A DNA stretch of 64,000 nucleotides, from positions 62,001 to 126,000 of the forward strand of contig CAITUV010000031.1 in NCBI GenBank assembly GCA_903895725.1, written 5' to 3'. The stretch is from an uncultured Myxococcales bacterium (GTDB lineage Bacteria; Myxococcota_A; UBA9042; CAIXZC01). Below the pieces are notes generated by a model that saw nothing but the letters and a program-made list of their open reading frames with translations, was not told the DNA's origin and ran no database searches. Within the stretch, counting starts at the first letter, position 1; the number at the start of each line of letters is the position of its first letter. Positions 26,693 to 34,324 of this stretch are shown here, piece after piece. A program made the translations under genes and the position numbers.

Positions 26693-28180
26693 TCAGTCTT
26701 CCTTGGCCATGTCGGCCGTGAGAATGAGGTCGCGGGCGGCCCGGGCCTCGTCGAGCCGGGAAATGTAGGTGTTGTGGGGGGCATGGTGAAGCCGATCCGG
26801 GTCGTTCATGGCGATTTCCCGGATCTCCTTGAGGGCCTCGACGAACCGCTCGAGCTCTTCCTTGGTCTCGGTCTCGGTGGGCTCGATCATGAGGGCGCCG
26901 TGGACGCAGATCGGGAACGACACCGTCGGCGGATGGAATCCCCGATCGATGAGCCCCTTGGCCACGTCCACGTTGCTCACCTTCTGCTTCTTGAATTGGG
27001 CATCGGTGGCCACGCATTCGTGCATGCAGATGCGATCGAACGGGATGTCGTAGAGCCCCTTGAGGAGCGTGCGCACGTAGTTGGCGTTGAGAACCGCCAT
27101 GCGGGTGGCCTGATTGAGCCCTTCGCCGCCCAGCTCCCGGATGTAGGTGTAGGCCCGCACCATGATGAGGAAGTTGCCGAAGAACGCCCGTACCCGGCCG
27201 ATGGTATCCGGAAGGTCGGTGACGAGGCGGAATCCCTGGTCGGTCTTGACGGGACGGGGAATCGGCAGGAACGGAAGCAGCTCGGAGCAAACCCCCACCG
27301 GTCCGGAGCCGGGGCCGCCACCGCCGTGCGGGGTCGAGAAGGTCTTGTGCAGGTTGAACTGGATGACGTCGAAGCCCATGTCTCCGGGCCTTGTCACCCC
27401 CATCAGGGCGTTAAGGTTGGCACCGTCGCCGTACATGTAGCCGCCCCGGGCGTGGACCACCTGGGCGATCTTCCCGATCTCTTCCTCGAACAGCCCCAGG
27501 GTGTTGGGGTTGGTGACCATGAGCGCGGCAGTATCGTCATCCATCACCTGGGCCACCTGCTCGGCCGACAGCACGCCCCGGTCGGACGATTTGACCTCGA
27601 CGACCGAGTACCCGTTCAGGGAGCAGCTTGCCGGGTTGGTCCCGTGGGCCGTATCGGGAATGAGCACCTTGTGACGCTTCTGTCCCTTCTTCTCGAGCGC
27701 AGCCCGGATCATCCGGATCCCGGTGAACTCGCCATGGGCCCCGGCCGCAGGCTGCAGCGTGATACCCGCCATCCCGGAGATCTCGGCCAGGTAGCGCTCG
27801 AGCTCCCACATCAGGCCGATGGCTCCCTGCACCGCCTCATCCGGAAGATAGGGATGGATCCGGGCAAACCCGGGCAGGGATGCGGTGTACTCGTTGATCT
27901 TGGGATTGTACTTCATGGTGCACGAGCCGAGCGGATAGAGCCCGGTATCGACCCCGAAATTGAACTGGGAGAGCCGCACGTAGTGGCGTACCGCCTCCGG
28001 CTCCGTGACCTCCGGAAGTCCGGTCAGCTCCGAGCGCAGGTGCTCGGCCGGGATCCCCTCGCCGGCATCCCGGAACGGGTCCTCGGGAACCACGAACCCG
28101 CTGCGCCCTTTCCGACTCTTCTCGAACAGCAACGGCTCTGCGATCTTGAGGCACGAAACCGCCTTGCTCTTCTTCATCAT
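26693..28180 (-). CDS. gcvPB: glycine dehydrogenase (decarboxylating) subunit 2
   Basis: PLP-dependent half of the two-subunit P-protein of the glycine cleavage system, transferring the aminomethyl group to lipoyl-GcvH. 495 aa, typical of GcvPB. Evidence: YPLGSCTMKYNPKINE, QPAAGAHGEFTGIRMIRA, PDTAHGTNPASC, GDGANLNALMG, and the PLP Lys in QFNLHKTFSTPHGGGGPGSG. The partner gcvPA and gcvT/gcvH are not in the window. It starts (two adjacent ATGs) 21 bases after murA, apparently last in the dnaN-recF-murA-gcvPB string. GGAGG lies 8 bases before the first ATG. Confidence 0.95.
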   Translation of the reverse strand: MMKKSKAVSCLKIAEPLLFEKSRKGRSGFVVPEDPFRDAGEGIPAEHLRSELTGLPEVTEPEAVRHYVRLSQFNFGVDTGLYPLGSCTMKYNPKINEYTASLPGFARIHPYLPDEAVQGAIGLMWELERYLAEISGMAGITLQPAAGAHGEFTGIRMIRAALEKKGQKRHKVLIPDTAHGTNPASCSLNGYSVVEVKSSDRGVLSAEQVAQVMDDDTAALMVTNPNTLGLFEEEIGKIAQVVHARGGYMYGDGANLNALMGVTRPGDMGFDVIQFNLHKTFSTPHGGGGPGSGPVGVCSELLPFLPIPRPVKTDQGFRLVTDLPDTIGRVRAFFGNFLIMVRAYTYIRELGGEGLNQATRMAVLNANYVRTLLKGLYDIPFDRICMHECVATDAQFKKQKVSNVDVAKGLIDRGFHPPTVSFPICVHGALMIEPTETETKEELERFVEALKEIREIAMNDPDRLHHAPHNTYISRLDEARAARDLILTADMAKED

Positions 28181-28201
28181 GATCCTGTCCTCCGTAGCGG
28201 C

Positions 28202-29512
28202 TCAGCTCAGCGGCACACGCTCGATCTGTGCCCCGATCGTCTTGAGCCGCTCATCGATCTGCTGGTAGCCGCGATCGATCTGCCTCACGTTGAAAATCTG
28301 AGTCTCCCCTTCGGCGCAAAGGCCGGCGATGAGCAGGGCCATGCCGGCCCGGATGTCCGGGCTTTCCACCCGGGAACCGTACAGTTTCGACGGACCGACG
28401 GTCACCACTCGATGGGGGTCGCACACGATGATACGGGCCCCCATGGCAATCAGGTGGTCCACGAAGAACATCCGGCCGTCGAACATTTTTTCGAAGAACA
28501 GCACCGTGCCGTTGGACTGGGTGGCCACCACGATCGCAATGCTCATCAGGTCGGTGGGGAACTGCGGCCAGGGGGCATCATCGATCTTCGGGATGGCGCC
28601 GTGGAGCTCGTACTGAACCTTGAGGTCCTGCTCCCCCGGTACCACCAGGACATCTTCCGAAGACCACCACGTCTCGATGCCGAGCTTGCGCAGCGCGATG
28701 AGAATGCTGCGCATGTCCTCCCGGTTGGCTTCGTGGATGTGGAGCTCGCCTCCGGTGGCGGCCGCCATGCCGATGAAGCTGCCGATCTCGAGACAATCGC
28801 TGCCGATTCGGTAGTCGGCCCCGCCGAGCTGGTCTACGCCGTCCACGACGAGCAGGTTGGTGCCGATCCCCGAGATCTTGGCTCCCATCAGGTTCAGGAG
28901 CTTGGCCAGCCCCTGGACGTGCGGCTCGCAGGCGGCATTCCGGATGCAGGTGCGTCCCTTGGCCAGCACTGCGGCCATCAGGATGTTCTCCGTGCCGGTG
29001 ACGCTGGCCTCGTCCAGGAAGATGTCGCCTCCCCGGAGCCGCCGGGACTCCAGGAAGTAGGTCCGCCCGACGGTCAGCGAGGCTCCCAGCATCTTCATGC
29101 CGTCGAAGTGAGTATCCAGTCGACGCCGGCCGATGACGTCTCCGCCCGGGGGGGGCAGCTCCACCCGTCCCACCCGAGCCAGCATCGGCCCGACGAACAG
29201 GATCGAGGCCCGCACCTTCCGACAGAGCGCCTCGTCCAGCCGCCAGCCCCCGGGGCCGGGCGGCTGCACCCTGAACACCGACGGCTCGAGCCGCTCGACG
29301 ACGCCCCCCATGGCCTCGATCACGTCCAGCATGACCAGGACGTCCTCGATCTCCGGGACGTTCCGCAACGTGACCGGCTCGCTGGCCAGCAGACATGCGG
29401 CCACTGCGGGCAGTGCCTCGTTCTTGCTTCCCATCGGGCGGATCCGTCCGCTCACCGGCCGGCCGCCGCGAATCACGAACTTCTCCAGCCCTCTCGTTTC
29501 CCTCGCCTGCAT
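28202..29512 (-). CDS. murA: UDP-N-acetylglucosamine 1-carboxyvinyltransferase, Asp-type active site
   Basis: First committed step of peptidoglycan synthesis (enolpyruvyl transfer from PEP to UDP-GlcNAc). 436 aa from ATG 29512, close to the usual 420. Evidence: PMGSKNEALPAVAACLL (Lys-Asn substrate site), VRASILFVGPMLARVG, and FPTDLMSIAIV. In the catalytic loop PPPGGDVIGRRRLDTH, Asp replaces the Cys that E. coli numbers 115 and that fosfomycin alkylates, as in mycobacterial and chlamydial MurA. It lies 11 bases after recF, so co-transcribed with dnaN and recF. The longer upstream frame is antisense-like recF overlap and is rejected. Confidence 0.96.
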   Translation of the reverse strand: MQARETRGLEKFVIRGGRPVSGRIRPMGSKNEALPAVAACLLASEPVTLRNVPEIEDVLVMLDVIEAMGGVVERLEPSVFRVQPPGPGGWRLDEALCRKVRASILFVGPMLARVGRVELPPPGGDVIGRRRLDTHFDGMKMLGASLTVGRTYFLESRRLRGGDIFLDEASVTGTENILMAAVLAKGRTCIRNAACEPHVQGLAKLLNLMGAKISGIGTNLLVVDGVDQLGGADYRIGSDCLEIGSFIGMAAATGGELHIHEANREDMRSILIALRKLGIETWWSSEDVLVVPGEQDLKVQYELHGAIPKIDDAPWPQFPTDLMSIAIVVATQSNGTVLFFEKMFDGRMFFVDHLIAMGARIIVCDPHRVVTVGPSKLYGSRVESPDIRAGMALLIAGLCAEGETQIFNVRQIDRGYQQIDERLKTIGAQIERVPLS

Positions 29513-29523
29513 CTTCCACCACG

Positions 29524-30651
29524 TCAAGCGGAGCCGAAATCCACCCGCCGGATGCCTCCTCCTTCGACCCGGAAGCAGGCATCGCCGTCCTTCCATACCA
29601 CATCCGGGGGAGCAGTTGTAGTCAGAACCGTCTGGACCTGCCACTGGCCGATCGCCTCGAGCAGCAGGCGGATTCGGGTCGAGTCCAGCTCCGACATCAC
29701 GTCGTCCAGCAGCAGCAGGGGAGTCACGCCGAACCGTTGACGCCACAGAGCGAGCTGGGCCAGCTTCATGCTCACCGCCACCTGCCGCTGTTCCCCCTGC
29801 GAGGCAAACAGCCGGGCGGCCCGCCCGTTGATGTCCAACCGGAGATCGTCGTGATGGGGGCCGGCCGTCGTGCTGCCGCCACGGATGTCCTCGGAGCGCA
29901 CCTCTTTCAGCTTCCTGCGGAGCATCCCCTGGGCCGCAACGACCTCCAGCGCAGCCTCGGCTGCCCCGGCCGAGCACTCATACCCGAGATCGAGTTGAAG
30001 CTGCCCTCCCGTGTGCCGGGTCACGAGATCGACCGCAATGGGGGCATACTCCCGCAGGTACTTGGAGCGATGGCTGATGATCTGCCCTCCCCAACGGGCC
30101 AGCTCCTCCTCGTACGACTCGAGCAGCTCGAGCGGCGGAGGGCGGCCTCCTGTCTGATCCCGCAGGAGCTGGTTGCGCTCCTTGAGCAGCCGCTGATAGC
30201 CGTTGAGAAGCCGTTCGTACGGGGGGTGATGGACCCGGATGGCCTCGTCGAGGAAGGCCCGCCGACCGCCCGGGCTCCCCTTGACGAGGTCCAGGTCATC
30301 CGGCCCGAAGAAGACGGCCCGGGCCAACCGGGCCACGTCGGCCAGAGAGCAGTTATCCTGACCGCCGACCCGGTGGCGACGCTGGCTCCCGGAGATGGCA
30401 ACCCGGACCGGCGTGATGACCCCCTCTTCCTCCACGCCGAGCTCCACCGTGGCCGTCTGAGAATCGAACCGGACCAGGTCGACCAGGCGGCCGGGCCGAA
30501 AGCTGTGGCCCGTACAGGCCACGAAGAGTGCCTCGATGAAATTGGTCTTGCCCTGGCCATTGCGGCCGACGAACACGTTGATCCCGGGGGCCAGCTCCAC
30601 CCGGACCGTGAGATTGCGGAAGTCTTCGAGAGTGACCGTGAGGACTCGCAT
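29524..30651 (-). CDS. recF: DNA replication and repair protein RecF
   Basis: SMC-like ATPase loading RecA at gaps. 375 aa. Evidence: N-terminal LTLEDFRNL-type start (VTLEDFRNLTVRVEL), Walker A GRNGQGKTNFIEAL near residue 30-42, FFGPDDLDLVKGSPGGRRAFLDE, the ABC-type signature in FASQGEQRQVAVSMKLAQ, and Walker B LLLLDDVMSELDSTR. It follows dnaN by 25 bases, the classical dnaA-dnaN-recF order. Confidence 0.97.
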   Translation of the reverse strand: MRVLTVTLEDFRNLTVRVELAPGINVFVGRNGQGKTNFIEALFVACTGHSFRPGRLVDLVRFDSQTATVELGVEEEGVITPVRVAISGSQRRHRVGGQDNCSLADVARLARAVFFGPDDLDLVKGSPGGRRAFLDEAIRVHHPPYERLLNGYQRLLKERNQLLRDQTGGRPPPLELLESYEEELARWGGQIISHRSKYLREYAPIAVDLVTRHTGGQLQLDLGYECSAGAAEAALEVVAAQGMLRRKLKEVRSEDIRGGSTTAGPHHDDLRLDINGRAARLFASQGEQRQVAVSMKLAQLALWRQRFGVTPLLLLDDVMSELDSTRIRLLLEAIGQWQVQTVLTTTAPPDVVWKDGDACFRVEGGGIRRVDFGSA

Positions 30652-30676
30652 GGGCAGCCTCGCCCCTGCGAAGGAA

Positions 30677-31807
30677 TCAGGCTTCGTCGATGGGCATGAG
30701 AACGTACTGGGTCCCTTCCTCCGGATTGGATGGGATCACCAGGCAGGGAGAACCGGGCTCGGTCATCCGGACCGCCACCTGCGGCGAGTCCACCGACGAG
30801 ACGCAGTCGAGCAGGTAGCGCTGATTGAACCCGACTACGAAGGGCTCCCCCTCATAGTCGGCAAACAGCGTCGTCTCGCACCGGCCGAGCTGGGCGTTGG
30901 CCGCGGACAGGATCAGGTTCTCCGGACGCACTTCCATCTTCACGGTCAGCACGTTGGGGTCGACCAGCGGAGACACCCGCTTCATCCCGTCGAGCAGCTC
31001 GGGAACGTCCACCACGAACTGCCGGGTGAACTCGGACGGAATCACGGCCTGGTAGTCCGGATAGTCGTCGTCGATCTCCCGCACGAACAGCGCTGCGCTG
31101 CCCACGCGGAACACCACCTCGCCGGCCCCGAATCCCACGTGCACGTCCGTGACTTCCGAATCGAGCAGCTTGCGGAGCTCCTGGATGCCCTTGCGGTGGA
31201 TGATCGTTCCCTTCGACTCGAACGGAATGTCCAGCCCGGCGAAGATCTGCGAGGCCTTGGCCAGGCGATGACCGTCGGTGGCCACGCATGAGAACGTCAC
31301 GTTGTCCTCGGAATCCTTCTCGATGTCGAAGAAGATCCCGTTGAGGTTCATTCGGACTTCCTCCTGGCTCATGCAGAAGGAGGTCTTGGCCAGCATGCGG
31401 CGCAGCGCGTTCACGGGCAGGCTGAATCCGGCCTCGGAGTCGGCCTTCTCGATCCGGGGGAAGTCATCCGGATCGAAGCCGGACAGGTTGAAGTGCGAGT
31501 TCGTGGTTGAGATCTCCACGCGCTCGACGGCTTCCTTCTGCACGGTGATATCCACCGAGGGGAGCACCTTGACGATGTCGAAGAGGGCCTTGCCGCTGAG
31601 CACGACCTTGCCTTCCCGCTCCACGGTCGCAGGACAGTAGTCGAGCAGCACGACGTCGTAGTCGGTGCACGTGAGCTTCACCCGCCCGTCCGGTATGGTC
31701 TCGAGCAGGATGTGCGACAGCACGGTGACCGTGCTCTTCTTCTCCACGATGCCCTGGGCCCTGGACAGGAGCCGGATGAAACTGTCTCTCTGCACGCTGA
31801 ACTTCAT
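30677..31807 (-). CDS. dnaN: DNA polymerase III subunit beta (sliding clamp)
   Basis: Ring-shaped clamp tethering the replicative polymerase. 376 aa from ATG 31807, preceded by GGAGGTGG. Evidence: MKFSVQRDSFIRLLSRAQGI, the first-domain TCTDYDVVL, CVATDGHRLAKA in domain two, and the C-terminal EGTQYVLMPIDEA matching the conserved YVVMPMRL end in position. It heads the dnaN-recF-murA-gcvPB string with its own promoter (31843-31871), separated from dnaA by a 219-base region with DnaA-box-like sites. Confidence 0.97.
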   Translation of the reverse strand: MKFSVQRDSFIRLLSRAQGIVEKKSTVTVLSHILLETIPDGRVKLTCTDYDVVLLDYCPATVEREGKVVLSGKALFDIVKVLPSVDITVQKEAVERVEISTTNSHFNLSGFDPDDFPRIEKADSEAGFSLPVNALRRMLAKTSFCMSQEEVRMNLNGIFFDIEKDSEDNVTFSCVATDGHRLAKASQIFAGLDIPFESKGTIIHRKGIQELRKLLDSEVTDVHVGFGAGEVVFRVGSAALFVREIDDDYPDYQAVIPSEFTRQFVVDVPELLDGMKRVSPLVDPNVLTVKMEVRPENLILSAANAQLGRCETTLFADYEGEPFVVGFNQRYLLDCVSSVDSPQVAVRMTEPGSPCLVIPSNPEEGTQYVLMPIDEA

Positions 31808-32026
31808 GGGTTTTCCACCTCCGCCGGAACGGTCGAGGTCTTTGTATAGAACAATTCCTTTCCCGTGACAACGGAAAGTTCGGGGGGAAGCCGGGAGAAC
31901 CGGGGATGGGCCGCCAGGAACGGGGTTGAGCGCTCCCCATCCCCCCTCCGGAAAAGCTGTGGAACGCCTGTGGAAAACTCGGCCGGCGGTTTCCTCCACA
32001 GGGACGACAACAGGAAATACACAGGG
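31808..32026. other. dnaA-dnaN intergenic region: DnaA-box cluster, candidate oriC
   Basis: Several sites resemble the DnaA box TTATCCACA: TTTTCCACC at 31811, TGTGGAACG at 31958, TGTGGAAAA at 31969 (complement TTTTCCACA, one mismatch), and TCCTCCACA near 31990. An AT-rich patch lies around 31840-31862, which is also the dnaN promoter. The dnaA-dnaN gap is a common oriC site, but the region is short and has no obvious tandem AT-rich 13-mers, so it may only serve DnaA autoregulation. Confidence 0.5.
31843..31871 (-). promoter_or_regulatory. dnaN promoter TTGTCA-N17-TATACA
   Basis: On the minus strand TTGTCA (31871-31866), a 17-base spacer and TATACA (31848-31843). A start near 31836 gives a leader of about 28 bases containing the GGAGGTGG site of dnaN. 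Confidence 0.72.
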
Positions 32027-33361
32027 TTATCTCTTGAAGCGCTGCTCGAGGTCTTCGACAACCTGCTGGAGGGACGTGTCGACTCGGATGTGCTTTTCGA
32101 CGTTGCGGATGCCGGACATGACGCTGGTGTGGTCCCGGCCGCCGAACTTGTCCCCGATTTCGGGAAACGAGAGCTGGGAGAACTTGCGGGCCAGGTACAT
32201 GGCCACGTGCCGGGGGCGAGCCATGGTCTTCTTGCGGCAGGCGCTGGTCAGATCGTCCACGGTGATGCCGAACCGGGCTGCCACCGCCTTCTGGATCTGT
32301 TCCACCGGGATCTTGCGGGACTGGTTGCGCAGGTAGACCTTGAGCTTCTCCTGGGCCAGGCGAACCGACAGGGCCATCCGACCGCCGTTGCTGGCCAGGT
32401 GCAGGATCTTCAGGCAGCTCTCGAGCTCCCGGACGTTGTCCCGGACCTGCTCCGCGATGTAGAGGGCGACTTCGTCGGCAATGGGCATGCTCATCGAGTC
32501 GGCCTTGGTGCGCAGGATGTTGACCCGGGTCTCGAGCTCGGGGGGATTGATATCGGCAATAAGCCCCCACTCGAAACGGCTGCGGAGCCGCTCCTCGATG
32601 TTCGGAATCTCGCTGGGCGGACGGTCGCTGGTGAACACGATCTGCTTGCCGTCCCGGTGCAGCGCATTGAACGTGTGGAAGAACTGGGTCTGCGTCTCGG
32701 GTCCCCGCAGGAACTGCACGTCGTCGACCAGCAGGATGTCGCACGCATCCCGGTACTTGGCCCGAAACTGCTCCATGTTCTTGAGCCGCAGGTAGGTGAA
32801 CATGTCGTTCGTGTACGTCTCGCTGGTGACGTACAGCACCCGGCATCGGGGGTTGAGCTGCTGCGCCGTCTTTCCAATGGCGTAGAGGAGATGGGTCTTC
32901 CCGAGCCCCGTCCCGCCATAGATGAAGAAGGGATTGTAGGCCTTGCCGGGGCGTTCCGATACCGCCCGTCCGGCCGCATAGGCCATGTGATTGGAGGGAC
33001 CTACCACGAAGCTTTCGAACGTGAACTCCGAGGGGAACACGATGGGGGCCGGAACGACGGGCGCCTCGGAGGGCGCACGAACGGCAGGTGCCCCGACCCT
33101 GGCCACGTAGTCGAACAGCTCCGGATCGAGAAGTCGGTATTCCACCGTCACCGGTTGGCCGGATACCTGCTCGGCCGTCTCCCGGAGAAGGCGTTCGTAG
33201 TGATCGCAGAACCAGCTCTGAAAGTCGCCATCCCGGACCTGGAGGACCAGCGTCCCCCCTTCCCAGGAGGCCAGTTGCAGTGGTTTGAACCACGTCCTGT
33301 AATCAACGGCCCGGAGGTCTTTCCGGATCCGGTTCAAAACCTCGGTGAAGCGTTCGTTCAT
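32027..33361 (-). CDS. dnaA: chromosomal replication initiator DnaA
   Basis: Binds oriC and opens the duplex for helicase loading. 444 aa with the four-domain layout: an N-terminal HobA/DnaB-contact domain (RTWFKPLQL), a Pro/Ala linker near 95-115, the AAA+ core with YNPFFIYGGTGLGKTHLL and Walker B ILLVDDVQFL, and domain IV with the family signature RPRHVAMYLARKFS and FGGRDHTSVMSG. The ATG at 33361 has GGGAG 7 bases upstream, lying within a short hairpin. Upstream of dnaA there is no rpmH; instead a divergent pair of microcompartment vertex genes. Confidence 0.98.
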   Translation of the reverse strand: MNERFTEVLNRIRKDLRAVDYRTWFKPLQLASWEGGTLVLQVRDGDFQSWFCDHYERLLRETAEQVSGQPVTVEYRLLDPELFDYVARVGAPAVRAPSEAPVVPAPIVFPSEFTFESFVVGPSNHMAYAAGRAVSERPGKAYNPFFIYGGTGLGKTHLLYAIGKTAQQLNPRCRVLYVTSETYTNDMFTYLRLKNMEQFRAKYRDACDILLVDDVQFLRGPETQTQFFHTFNALHRDGKQIVFTSDRPPSEIPNIEERLRSRFEWGLIADINPPELETRVNILRTKADSMSMPIADEVALYIAEQVRDNVRELESCLKILHLASNGGRMALSVRLAQEKLKVYLRNQSRKIPVEQIQKAVAARFGITVDDLTSACRKKTMARPRHVAMYLARKFSQLSFPEIGDKFGGRDHTSVMSGIRNVEKHIRVDTSLQQVVEDLEQRFKR

Positions 33362-33368
33362 ATGTCAA

Positions 33369-33382
33369 CTCCCGTGTGGGAG
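33369..33382 (-). promoter_or_regulatory. hairpin enclosing the dnaA ribosome-binding site
   Basis: CTCCC-GTGT-GGGAG (plus strand) is a perfect 5-bp stem with a 4-base loop. On the dnaA mRNA the second arm is GGGAG, 7 bases before the ATG, so the Shine-Dalgarno would be paired when the hairpin forms. Direct reading of the sequence; a regulatory role is inference. Confidence 0.5.
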
Positions 33383-33756
33383 GGCAAACCGTAGAACCCG
33401 GTCGAATCATGCCTGTGCTCTGGCGTCCCGTCTGCCCGAACCAATCCGCCTACTGGCGTGGGGCCATCTTCGATCCACCCCCTTTTTCCTGTCAAGGCGA
33501 TCTCGACCGGAAGGCCCAAGATCTCCTGTTTCCGGCCGGATTCGACGGGGGCAGTCCCCCGGACGATTACGAGGCTCGAAGCCCTTTCCCTTCCTTTTGT
33601 TTCGGGCAGATCCGGGACGGTCCTTGCAGCAATACTTCGGAAAAGCCCCCTTCCGATCGCAGCCCGATCGAAGACGCTCCTCGAGAGCGCCTTGTCACTG
33701 TCGCAAAGCTTGACAGATCGCGCTCCGGCAAAGTAGATTAGCGCCCGGAGGCGGGG
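33383..33756. other. divergent intergenic region between dnaA and the vertex-protein genes
   Basis: About 375 bases with no credible ORF. It contains TTGACA on the minus strand (complement at 33490-33495), a possible dnaA -35 with only a weak -10 (GAAGAT at 18 bases). It also holds CTGTC-GCAAAGCTT-GACAG, an inverted repeat at about 33698-33716 overlapping the plus-strand -35. No DnaA box was found by eye. Confidence 0.5.
33710..33739 (+). promoter_or_regulatory. promoter TTGACA-N18-TAGATT for the vertex-protein pair
   Basis: Perfect TTGACA at 33710-33715, an 18-base spacer and TAGATT at 33734-33739, only 17 bases before ATG 33757. The GACAG arm of an inverted repeat overlaps the -35, so repressor control is possible. 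Confidence 0.6.
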
Positions 33757-34032
33757 ATGATACTCGGAAAAGTCATCGGTCGGGTCGTTTGCAGCACTCG
33801 GTATGAAGGGCTCGAGGGCAAGAAGTTCCTCATGGTCCAGCCTACCGACGAACAGTGGAAACCGAGAGGCGATGCCGTCGTGGCCATCGACACGGTCATG
33901 GCAGGGCTGGGAGATCCGGTCTACATGGTGCTCTCCCGAGAGGCAGCGCTCGCACTCGACCCCTGGTTCGTTCCCGTGGATCACACCATCGTCGGAATCG
34001 TGGATTCCGTCGACCTCGTGCCGGAGGCCTGA
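33757..34032 (+). CDS. EutN/CcmL-family microcompartment vertex protein (1)
   Basis: A 91-aa member of the pentamer-forming family that caps vertices of bacterial microcompartments. Evidence: the start MILGKVIGRVVCSTRYEGLEGKKFLMVQP, the central VVAIDTVMAGLGDPVYMV, and the end DHTIVGIVDSVDLV, the standard strand pattern. Start ATG 33757 with GGAGGCGGGG before it. It is followed after 1 base by a second member of the same family. No BMC-H or BMC-T shell gene or encapsulated enzyme is in the window, so a microcompartment here is unproven. Confidence 0.9.
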   Translation: MILGKVIGRVVCSTRYEGLEGKKFLMVQPTDEQWKPRGDAVVAIDTVMAGLGDPVYMVLSREAALALDPWFVPVDHTIVGIVDSVDLVPEA

Positions 34033-34033
34033 C

Positions 34034-34315
34034 ATGACGCTGGGCAAGGTCATCGGAACGGTGGTCTCCACCATCAAGCACCCCGAGTACAACGGTCTCA
34101 AGCTGTTCGTGATTCAGCCCGTGGATGCGCAGGGAAAGCCGAATGACGAGACCTTCCTGGCCGTGGACGTGGTCCAGGCCGGCGTTGGCGACACGGTCCT
34201 CGTTCTGCGGGAAGGCAACGGCATCCGCCAGATCTTCAAGAAGAAGATTCTCCCCATCCGCTCGTGCGTCGTCGGTGTGGTCGATCACGTCGAGAAGGGC
34301 TGCTGGGTCCAGTAG
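34034..34315 (+). CDS. EutN/CcmL-family microcompartment vertex protein (2)
   Basis: 93 aa, paralogous to the preceding protein: MTLGKVIGTVVSTIKHPEYNGLKLFVIQPVD, AVDVVQAGVGDTVLVL, then CVVGVVDHVE. The usual Gly/Asp pore-side loop is kept (GVGDTVLV), with a basic stretch IFKKKILPIRS before the last strand. ATG 34034 lies one base after the previous stop, so translation is coupled. The pair could form hetero-pentamers. It converges with the giant repeat protein, with only 9 bases between the stops. Confidence 0.9.
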   Translation: MTLGKVIGTVVSTIKHPEYNGLKLFVIQPVDAQGKPNDETFLAVDVVQAGVGDTVLVLREGNGIRQIFKKKILPIRSCVVGVVDHVEKGCWVQ

Positions 34316-34324
34316 GACGACTCT

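Noticed and set aside
26774..29740. 988-codon plus-strand frame antisense to gcvPB and murA
   Set aside because: Mirror of conserved genes on the minus strand; no domain, and the codon pattern is that of the opposite strand.
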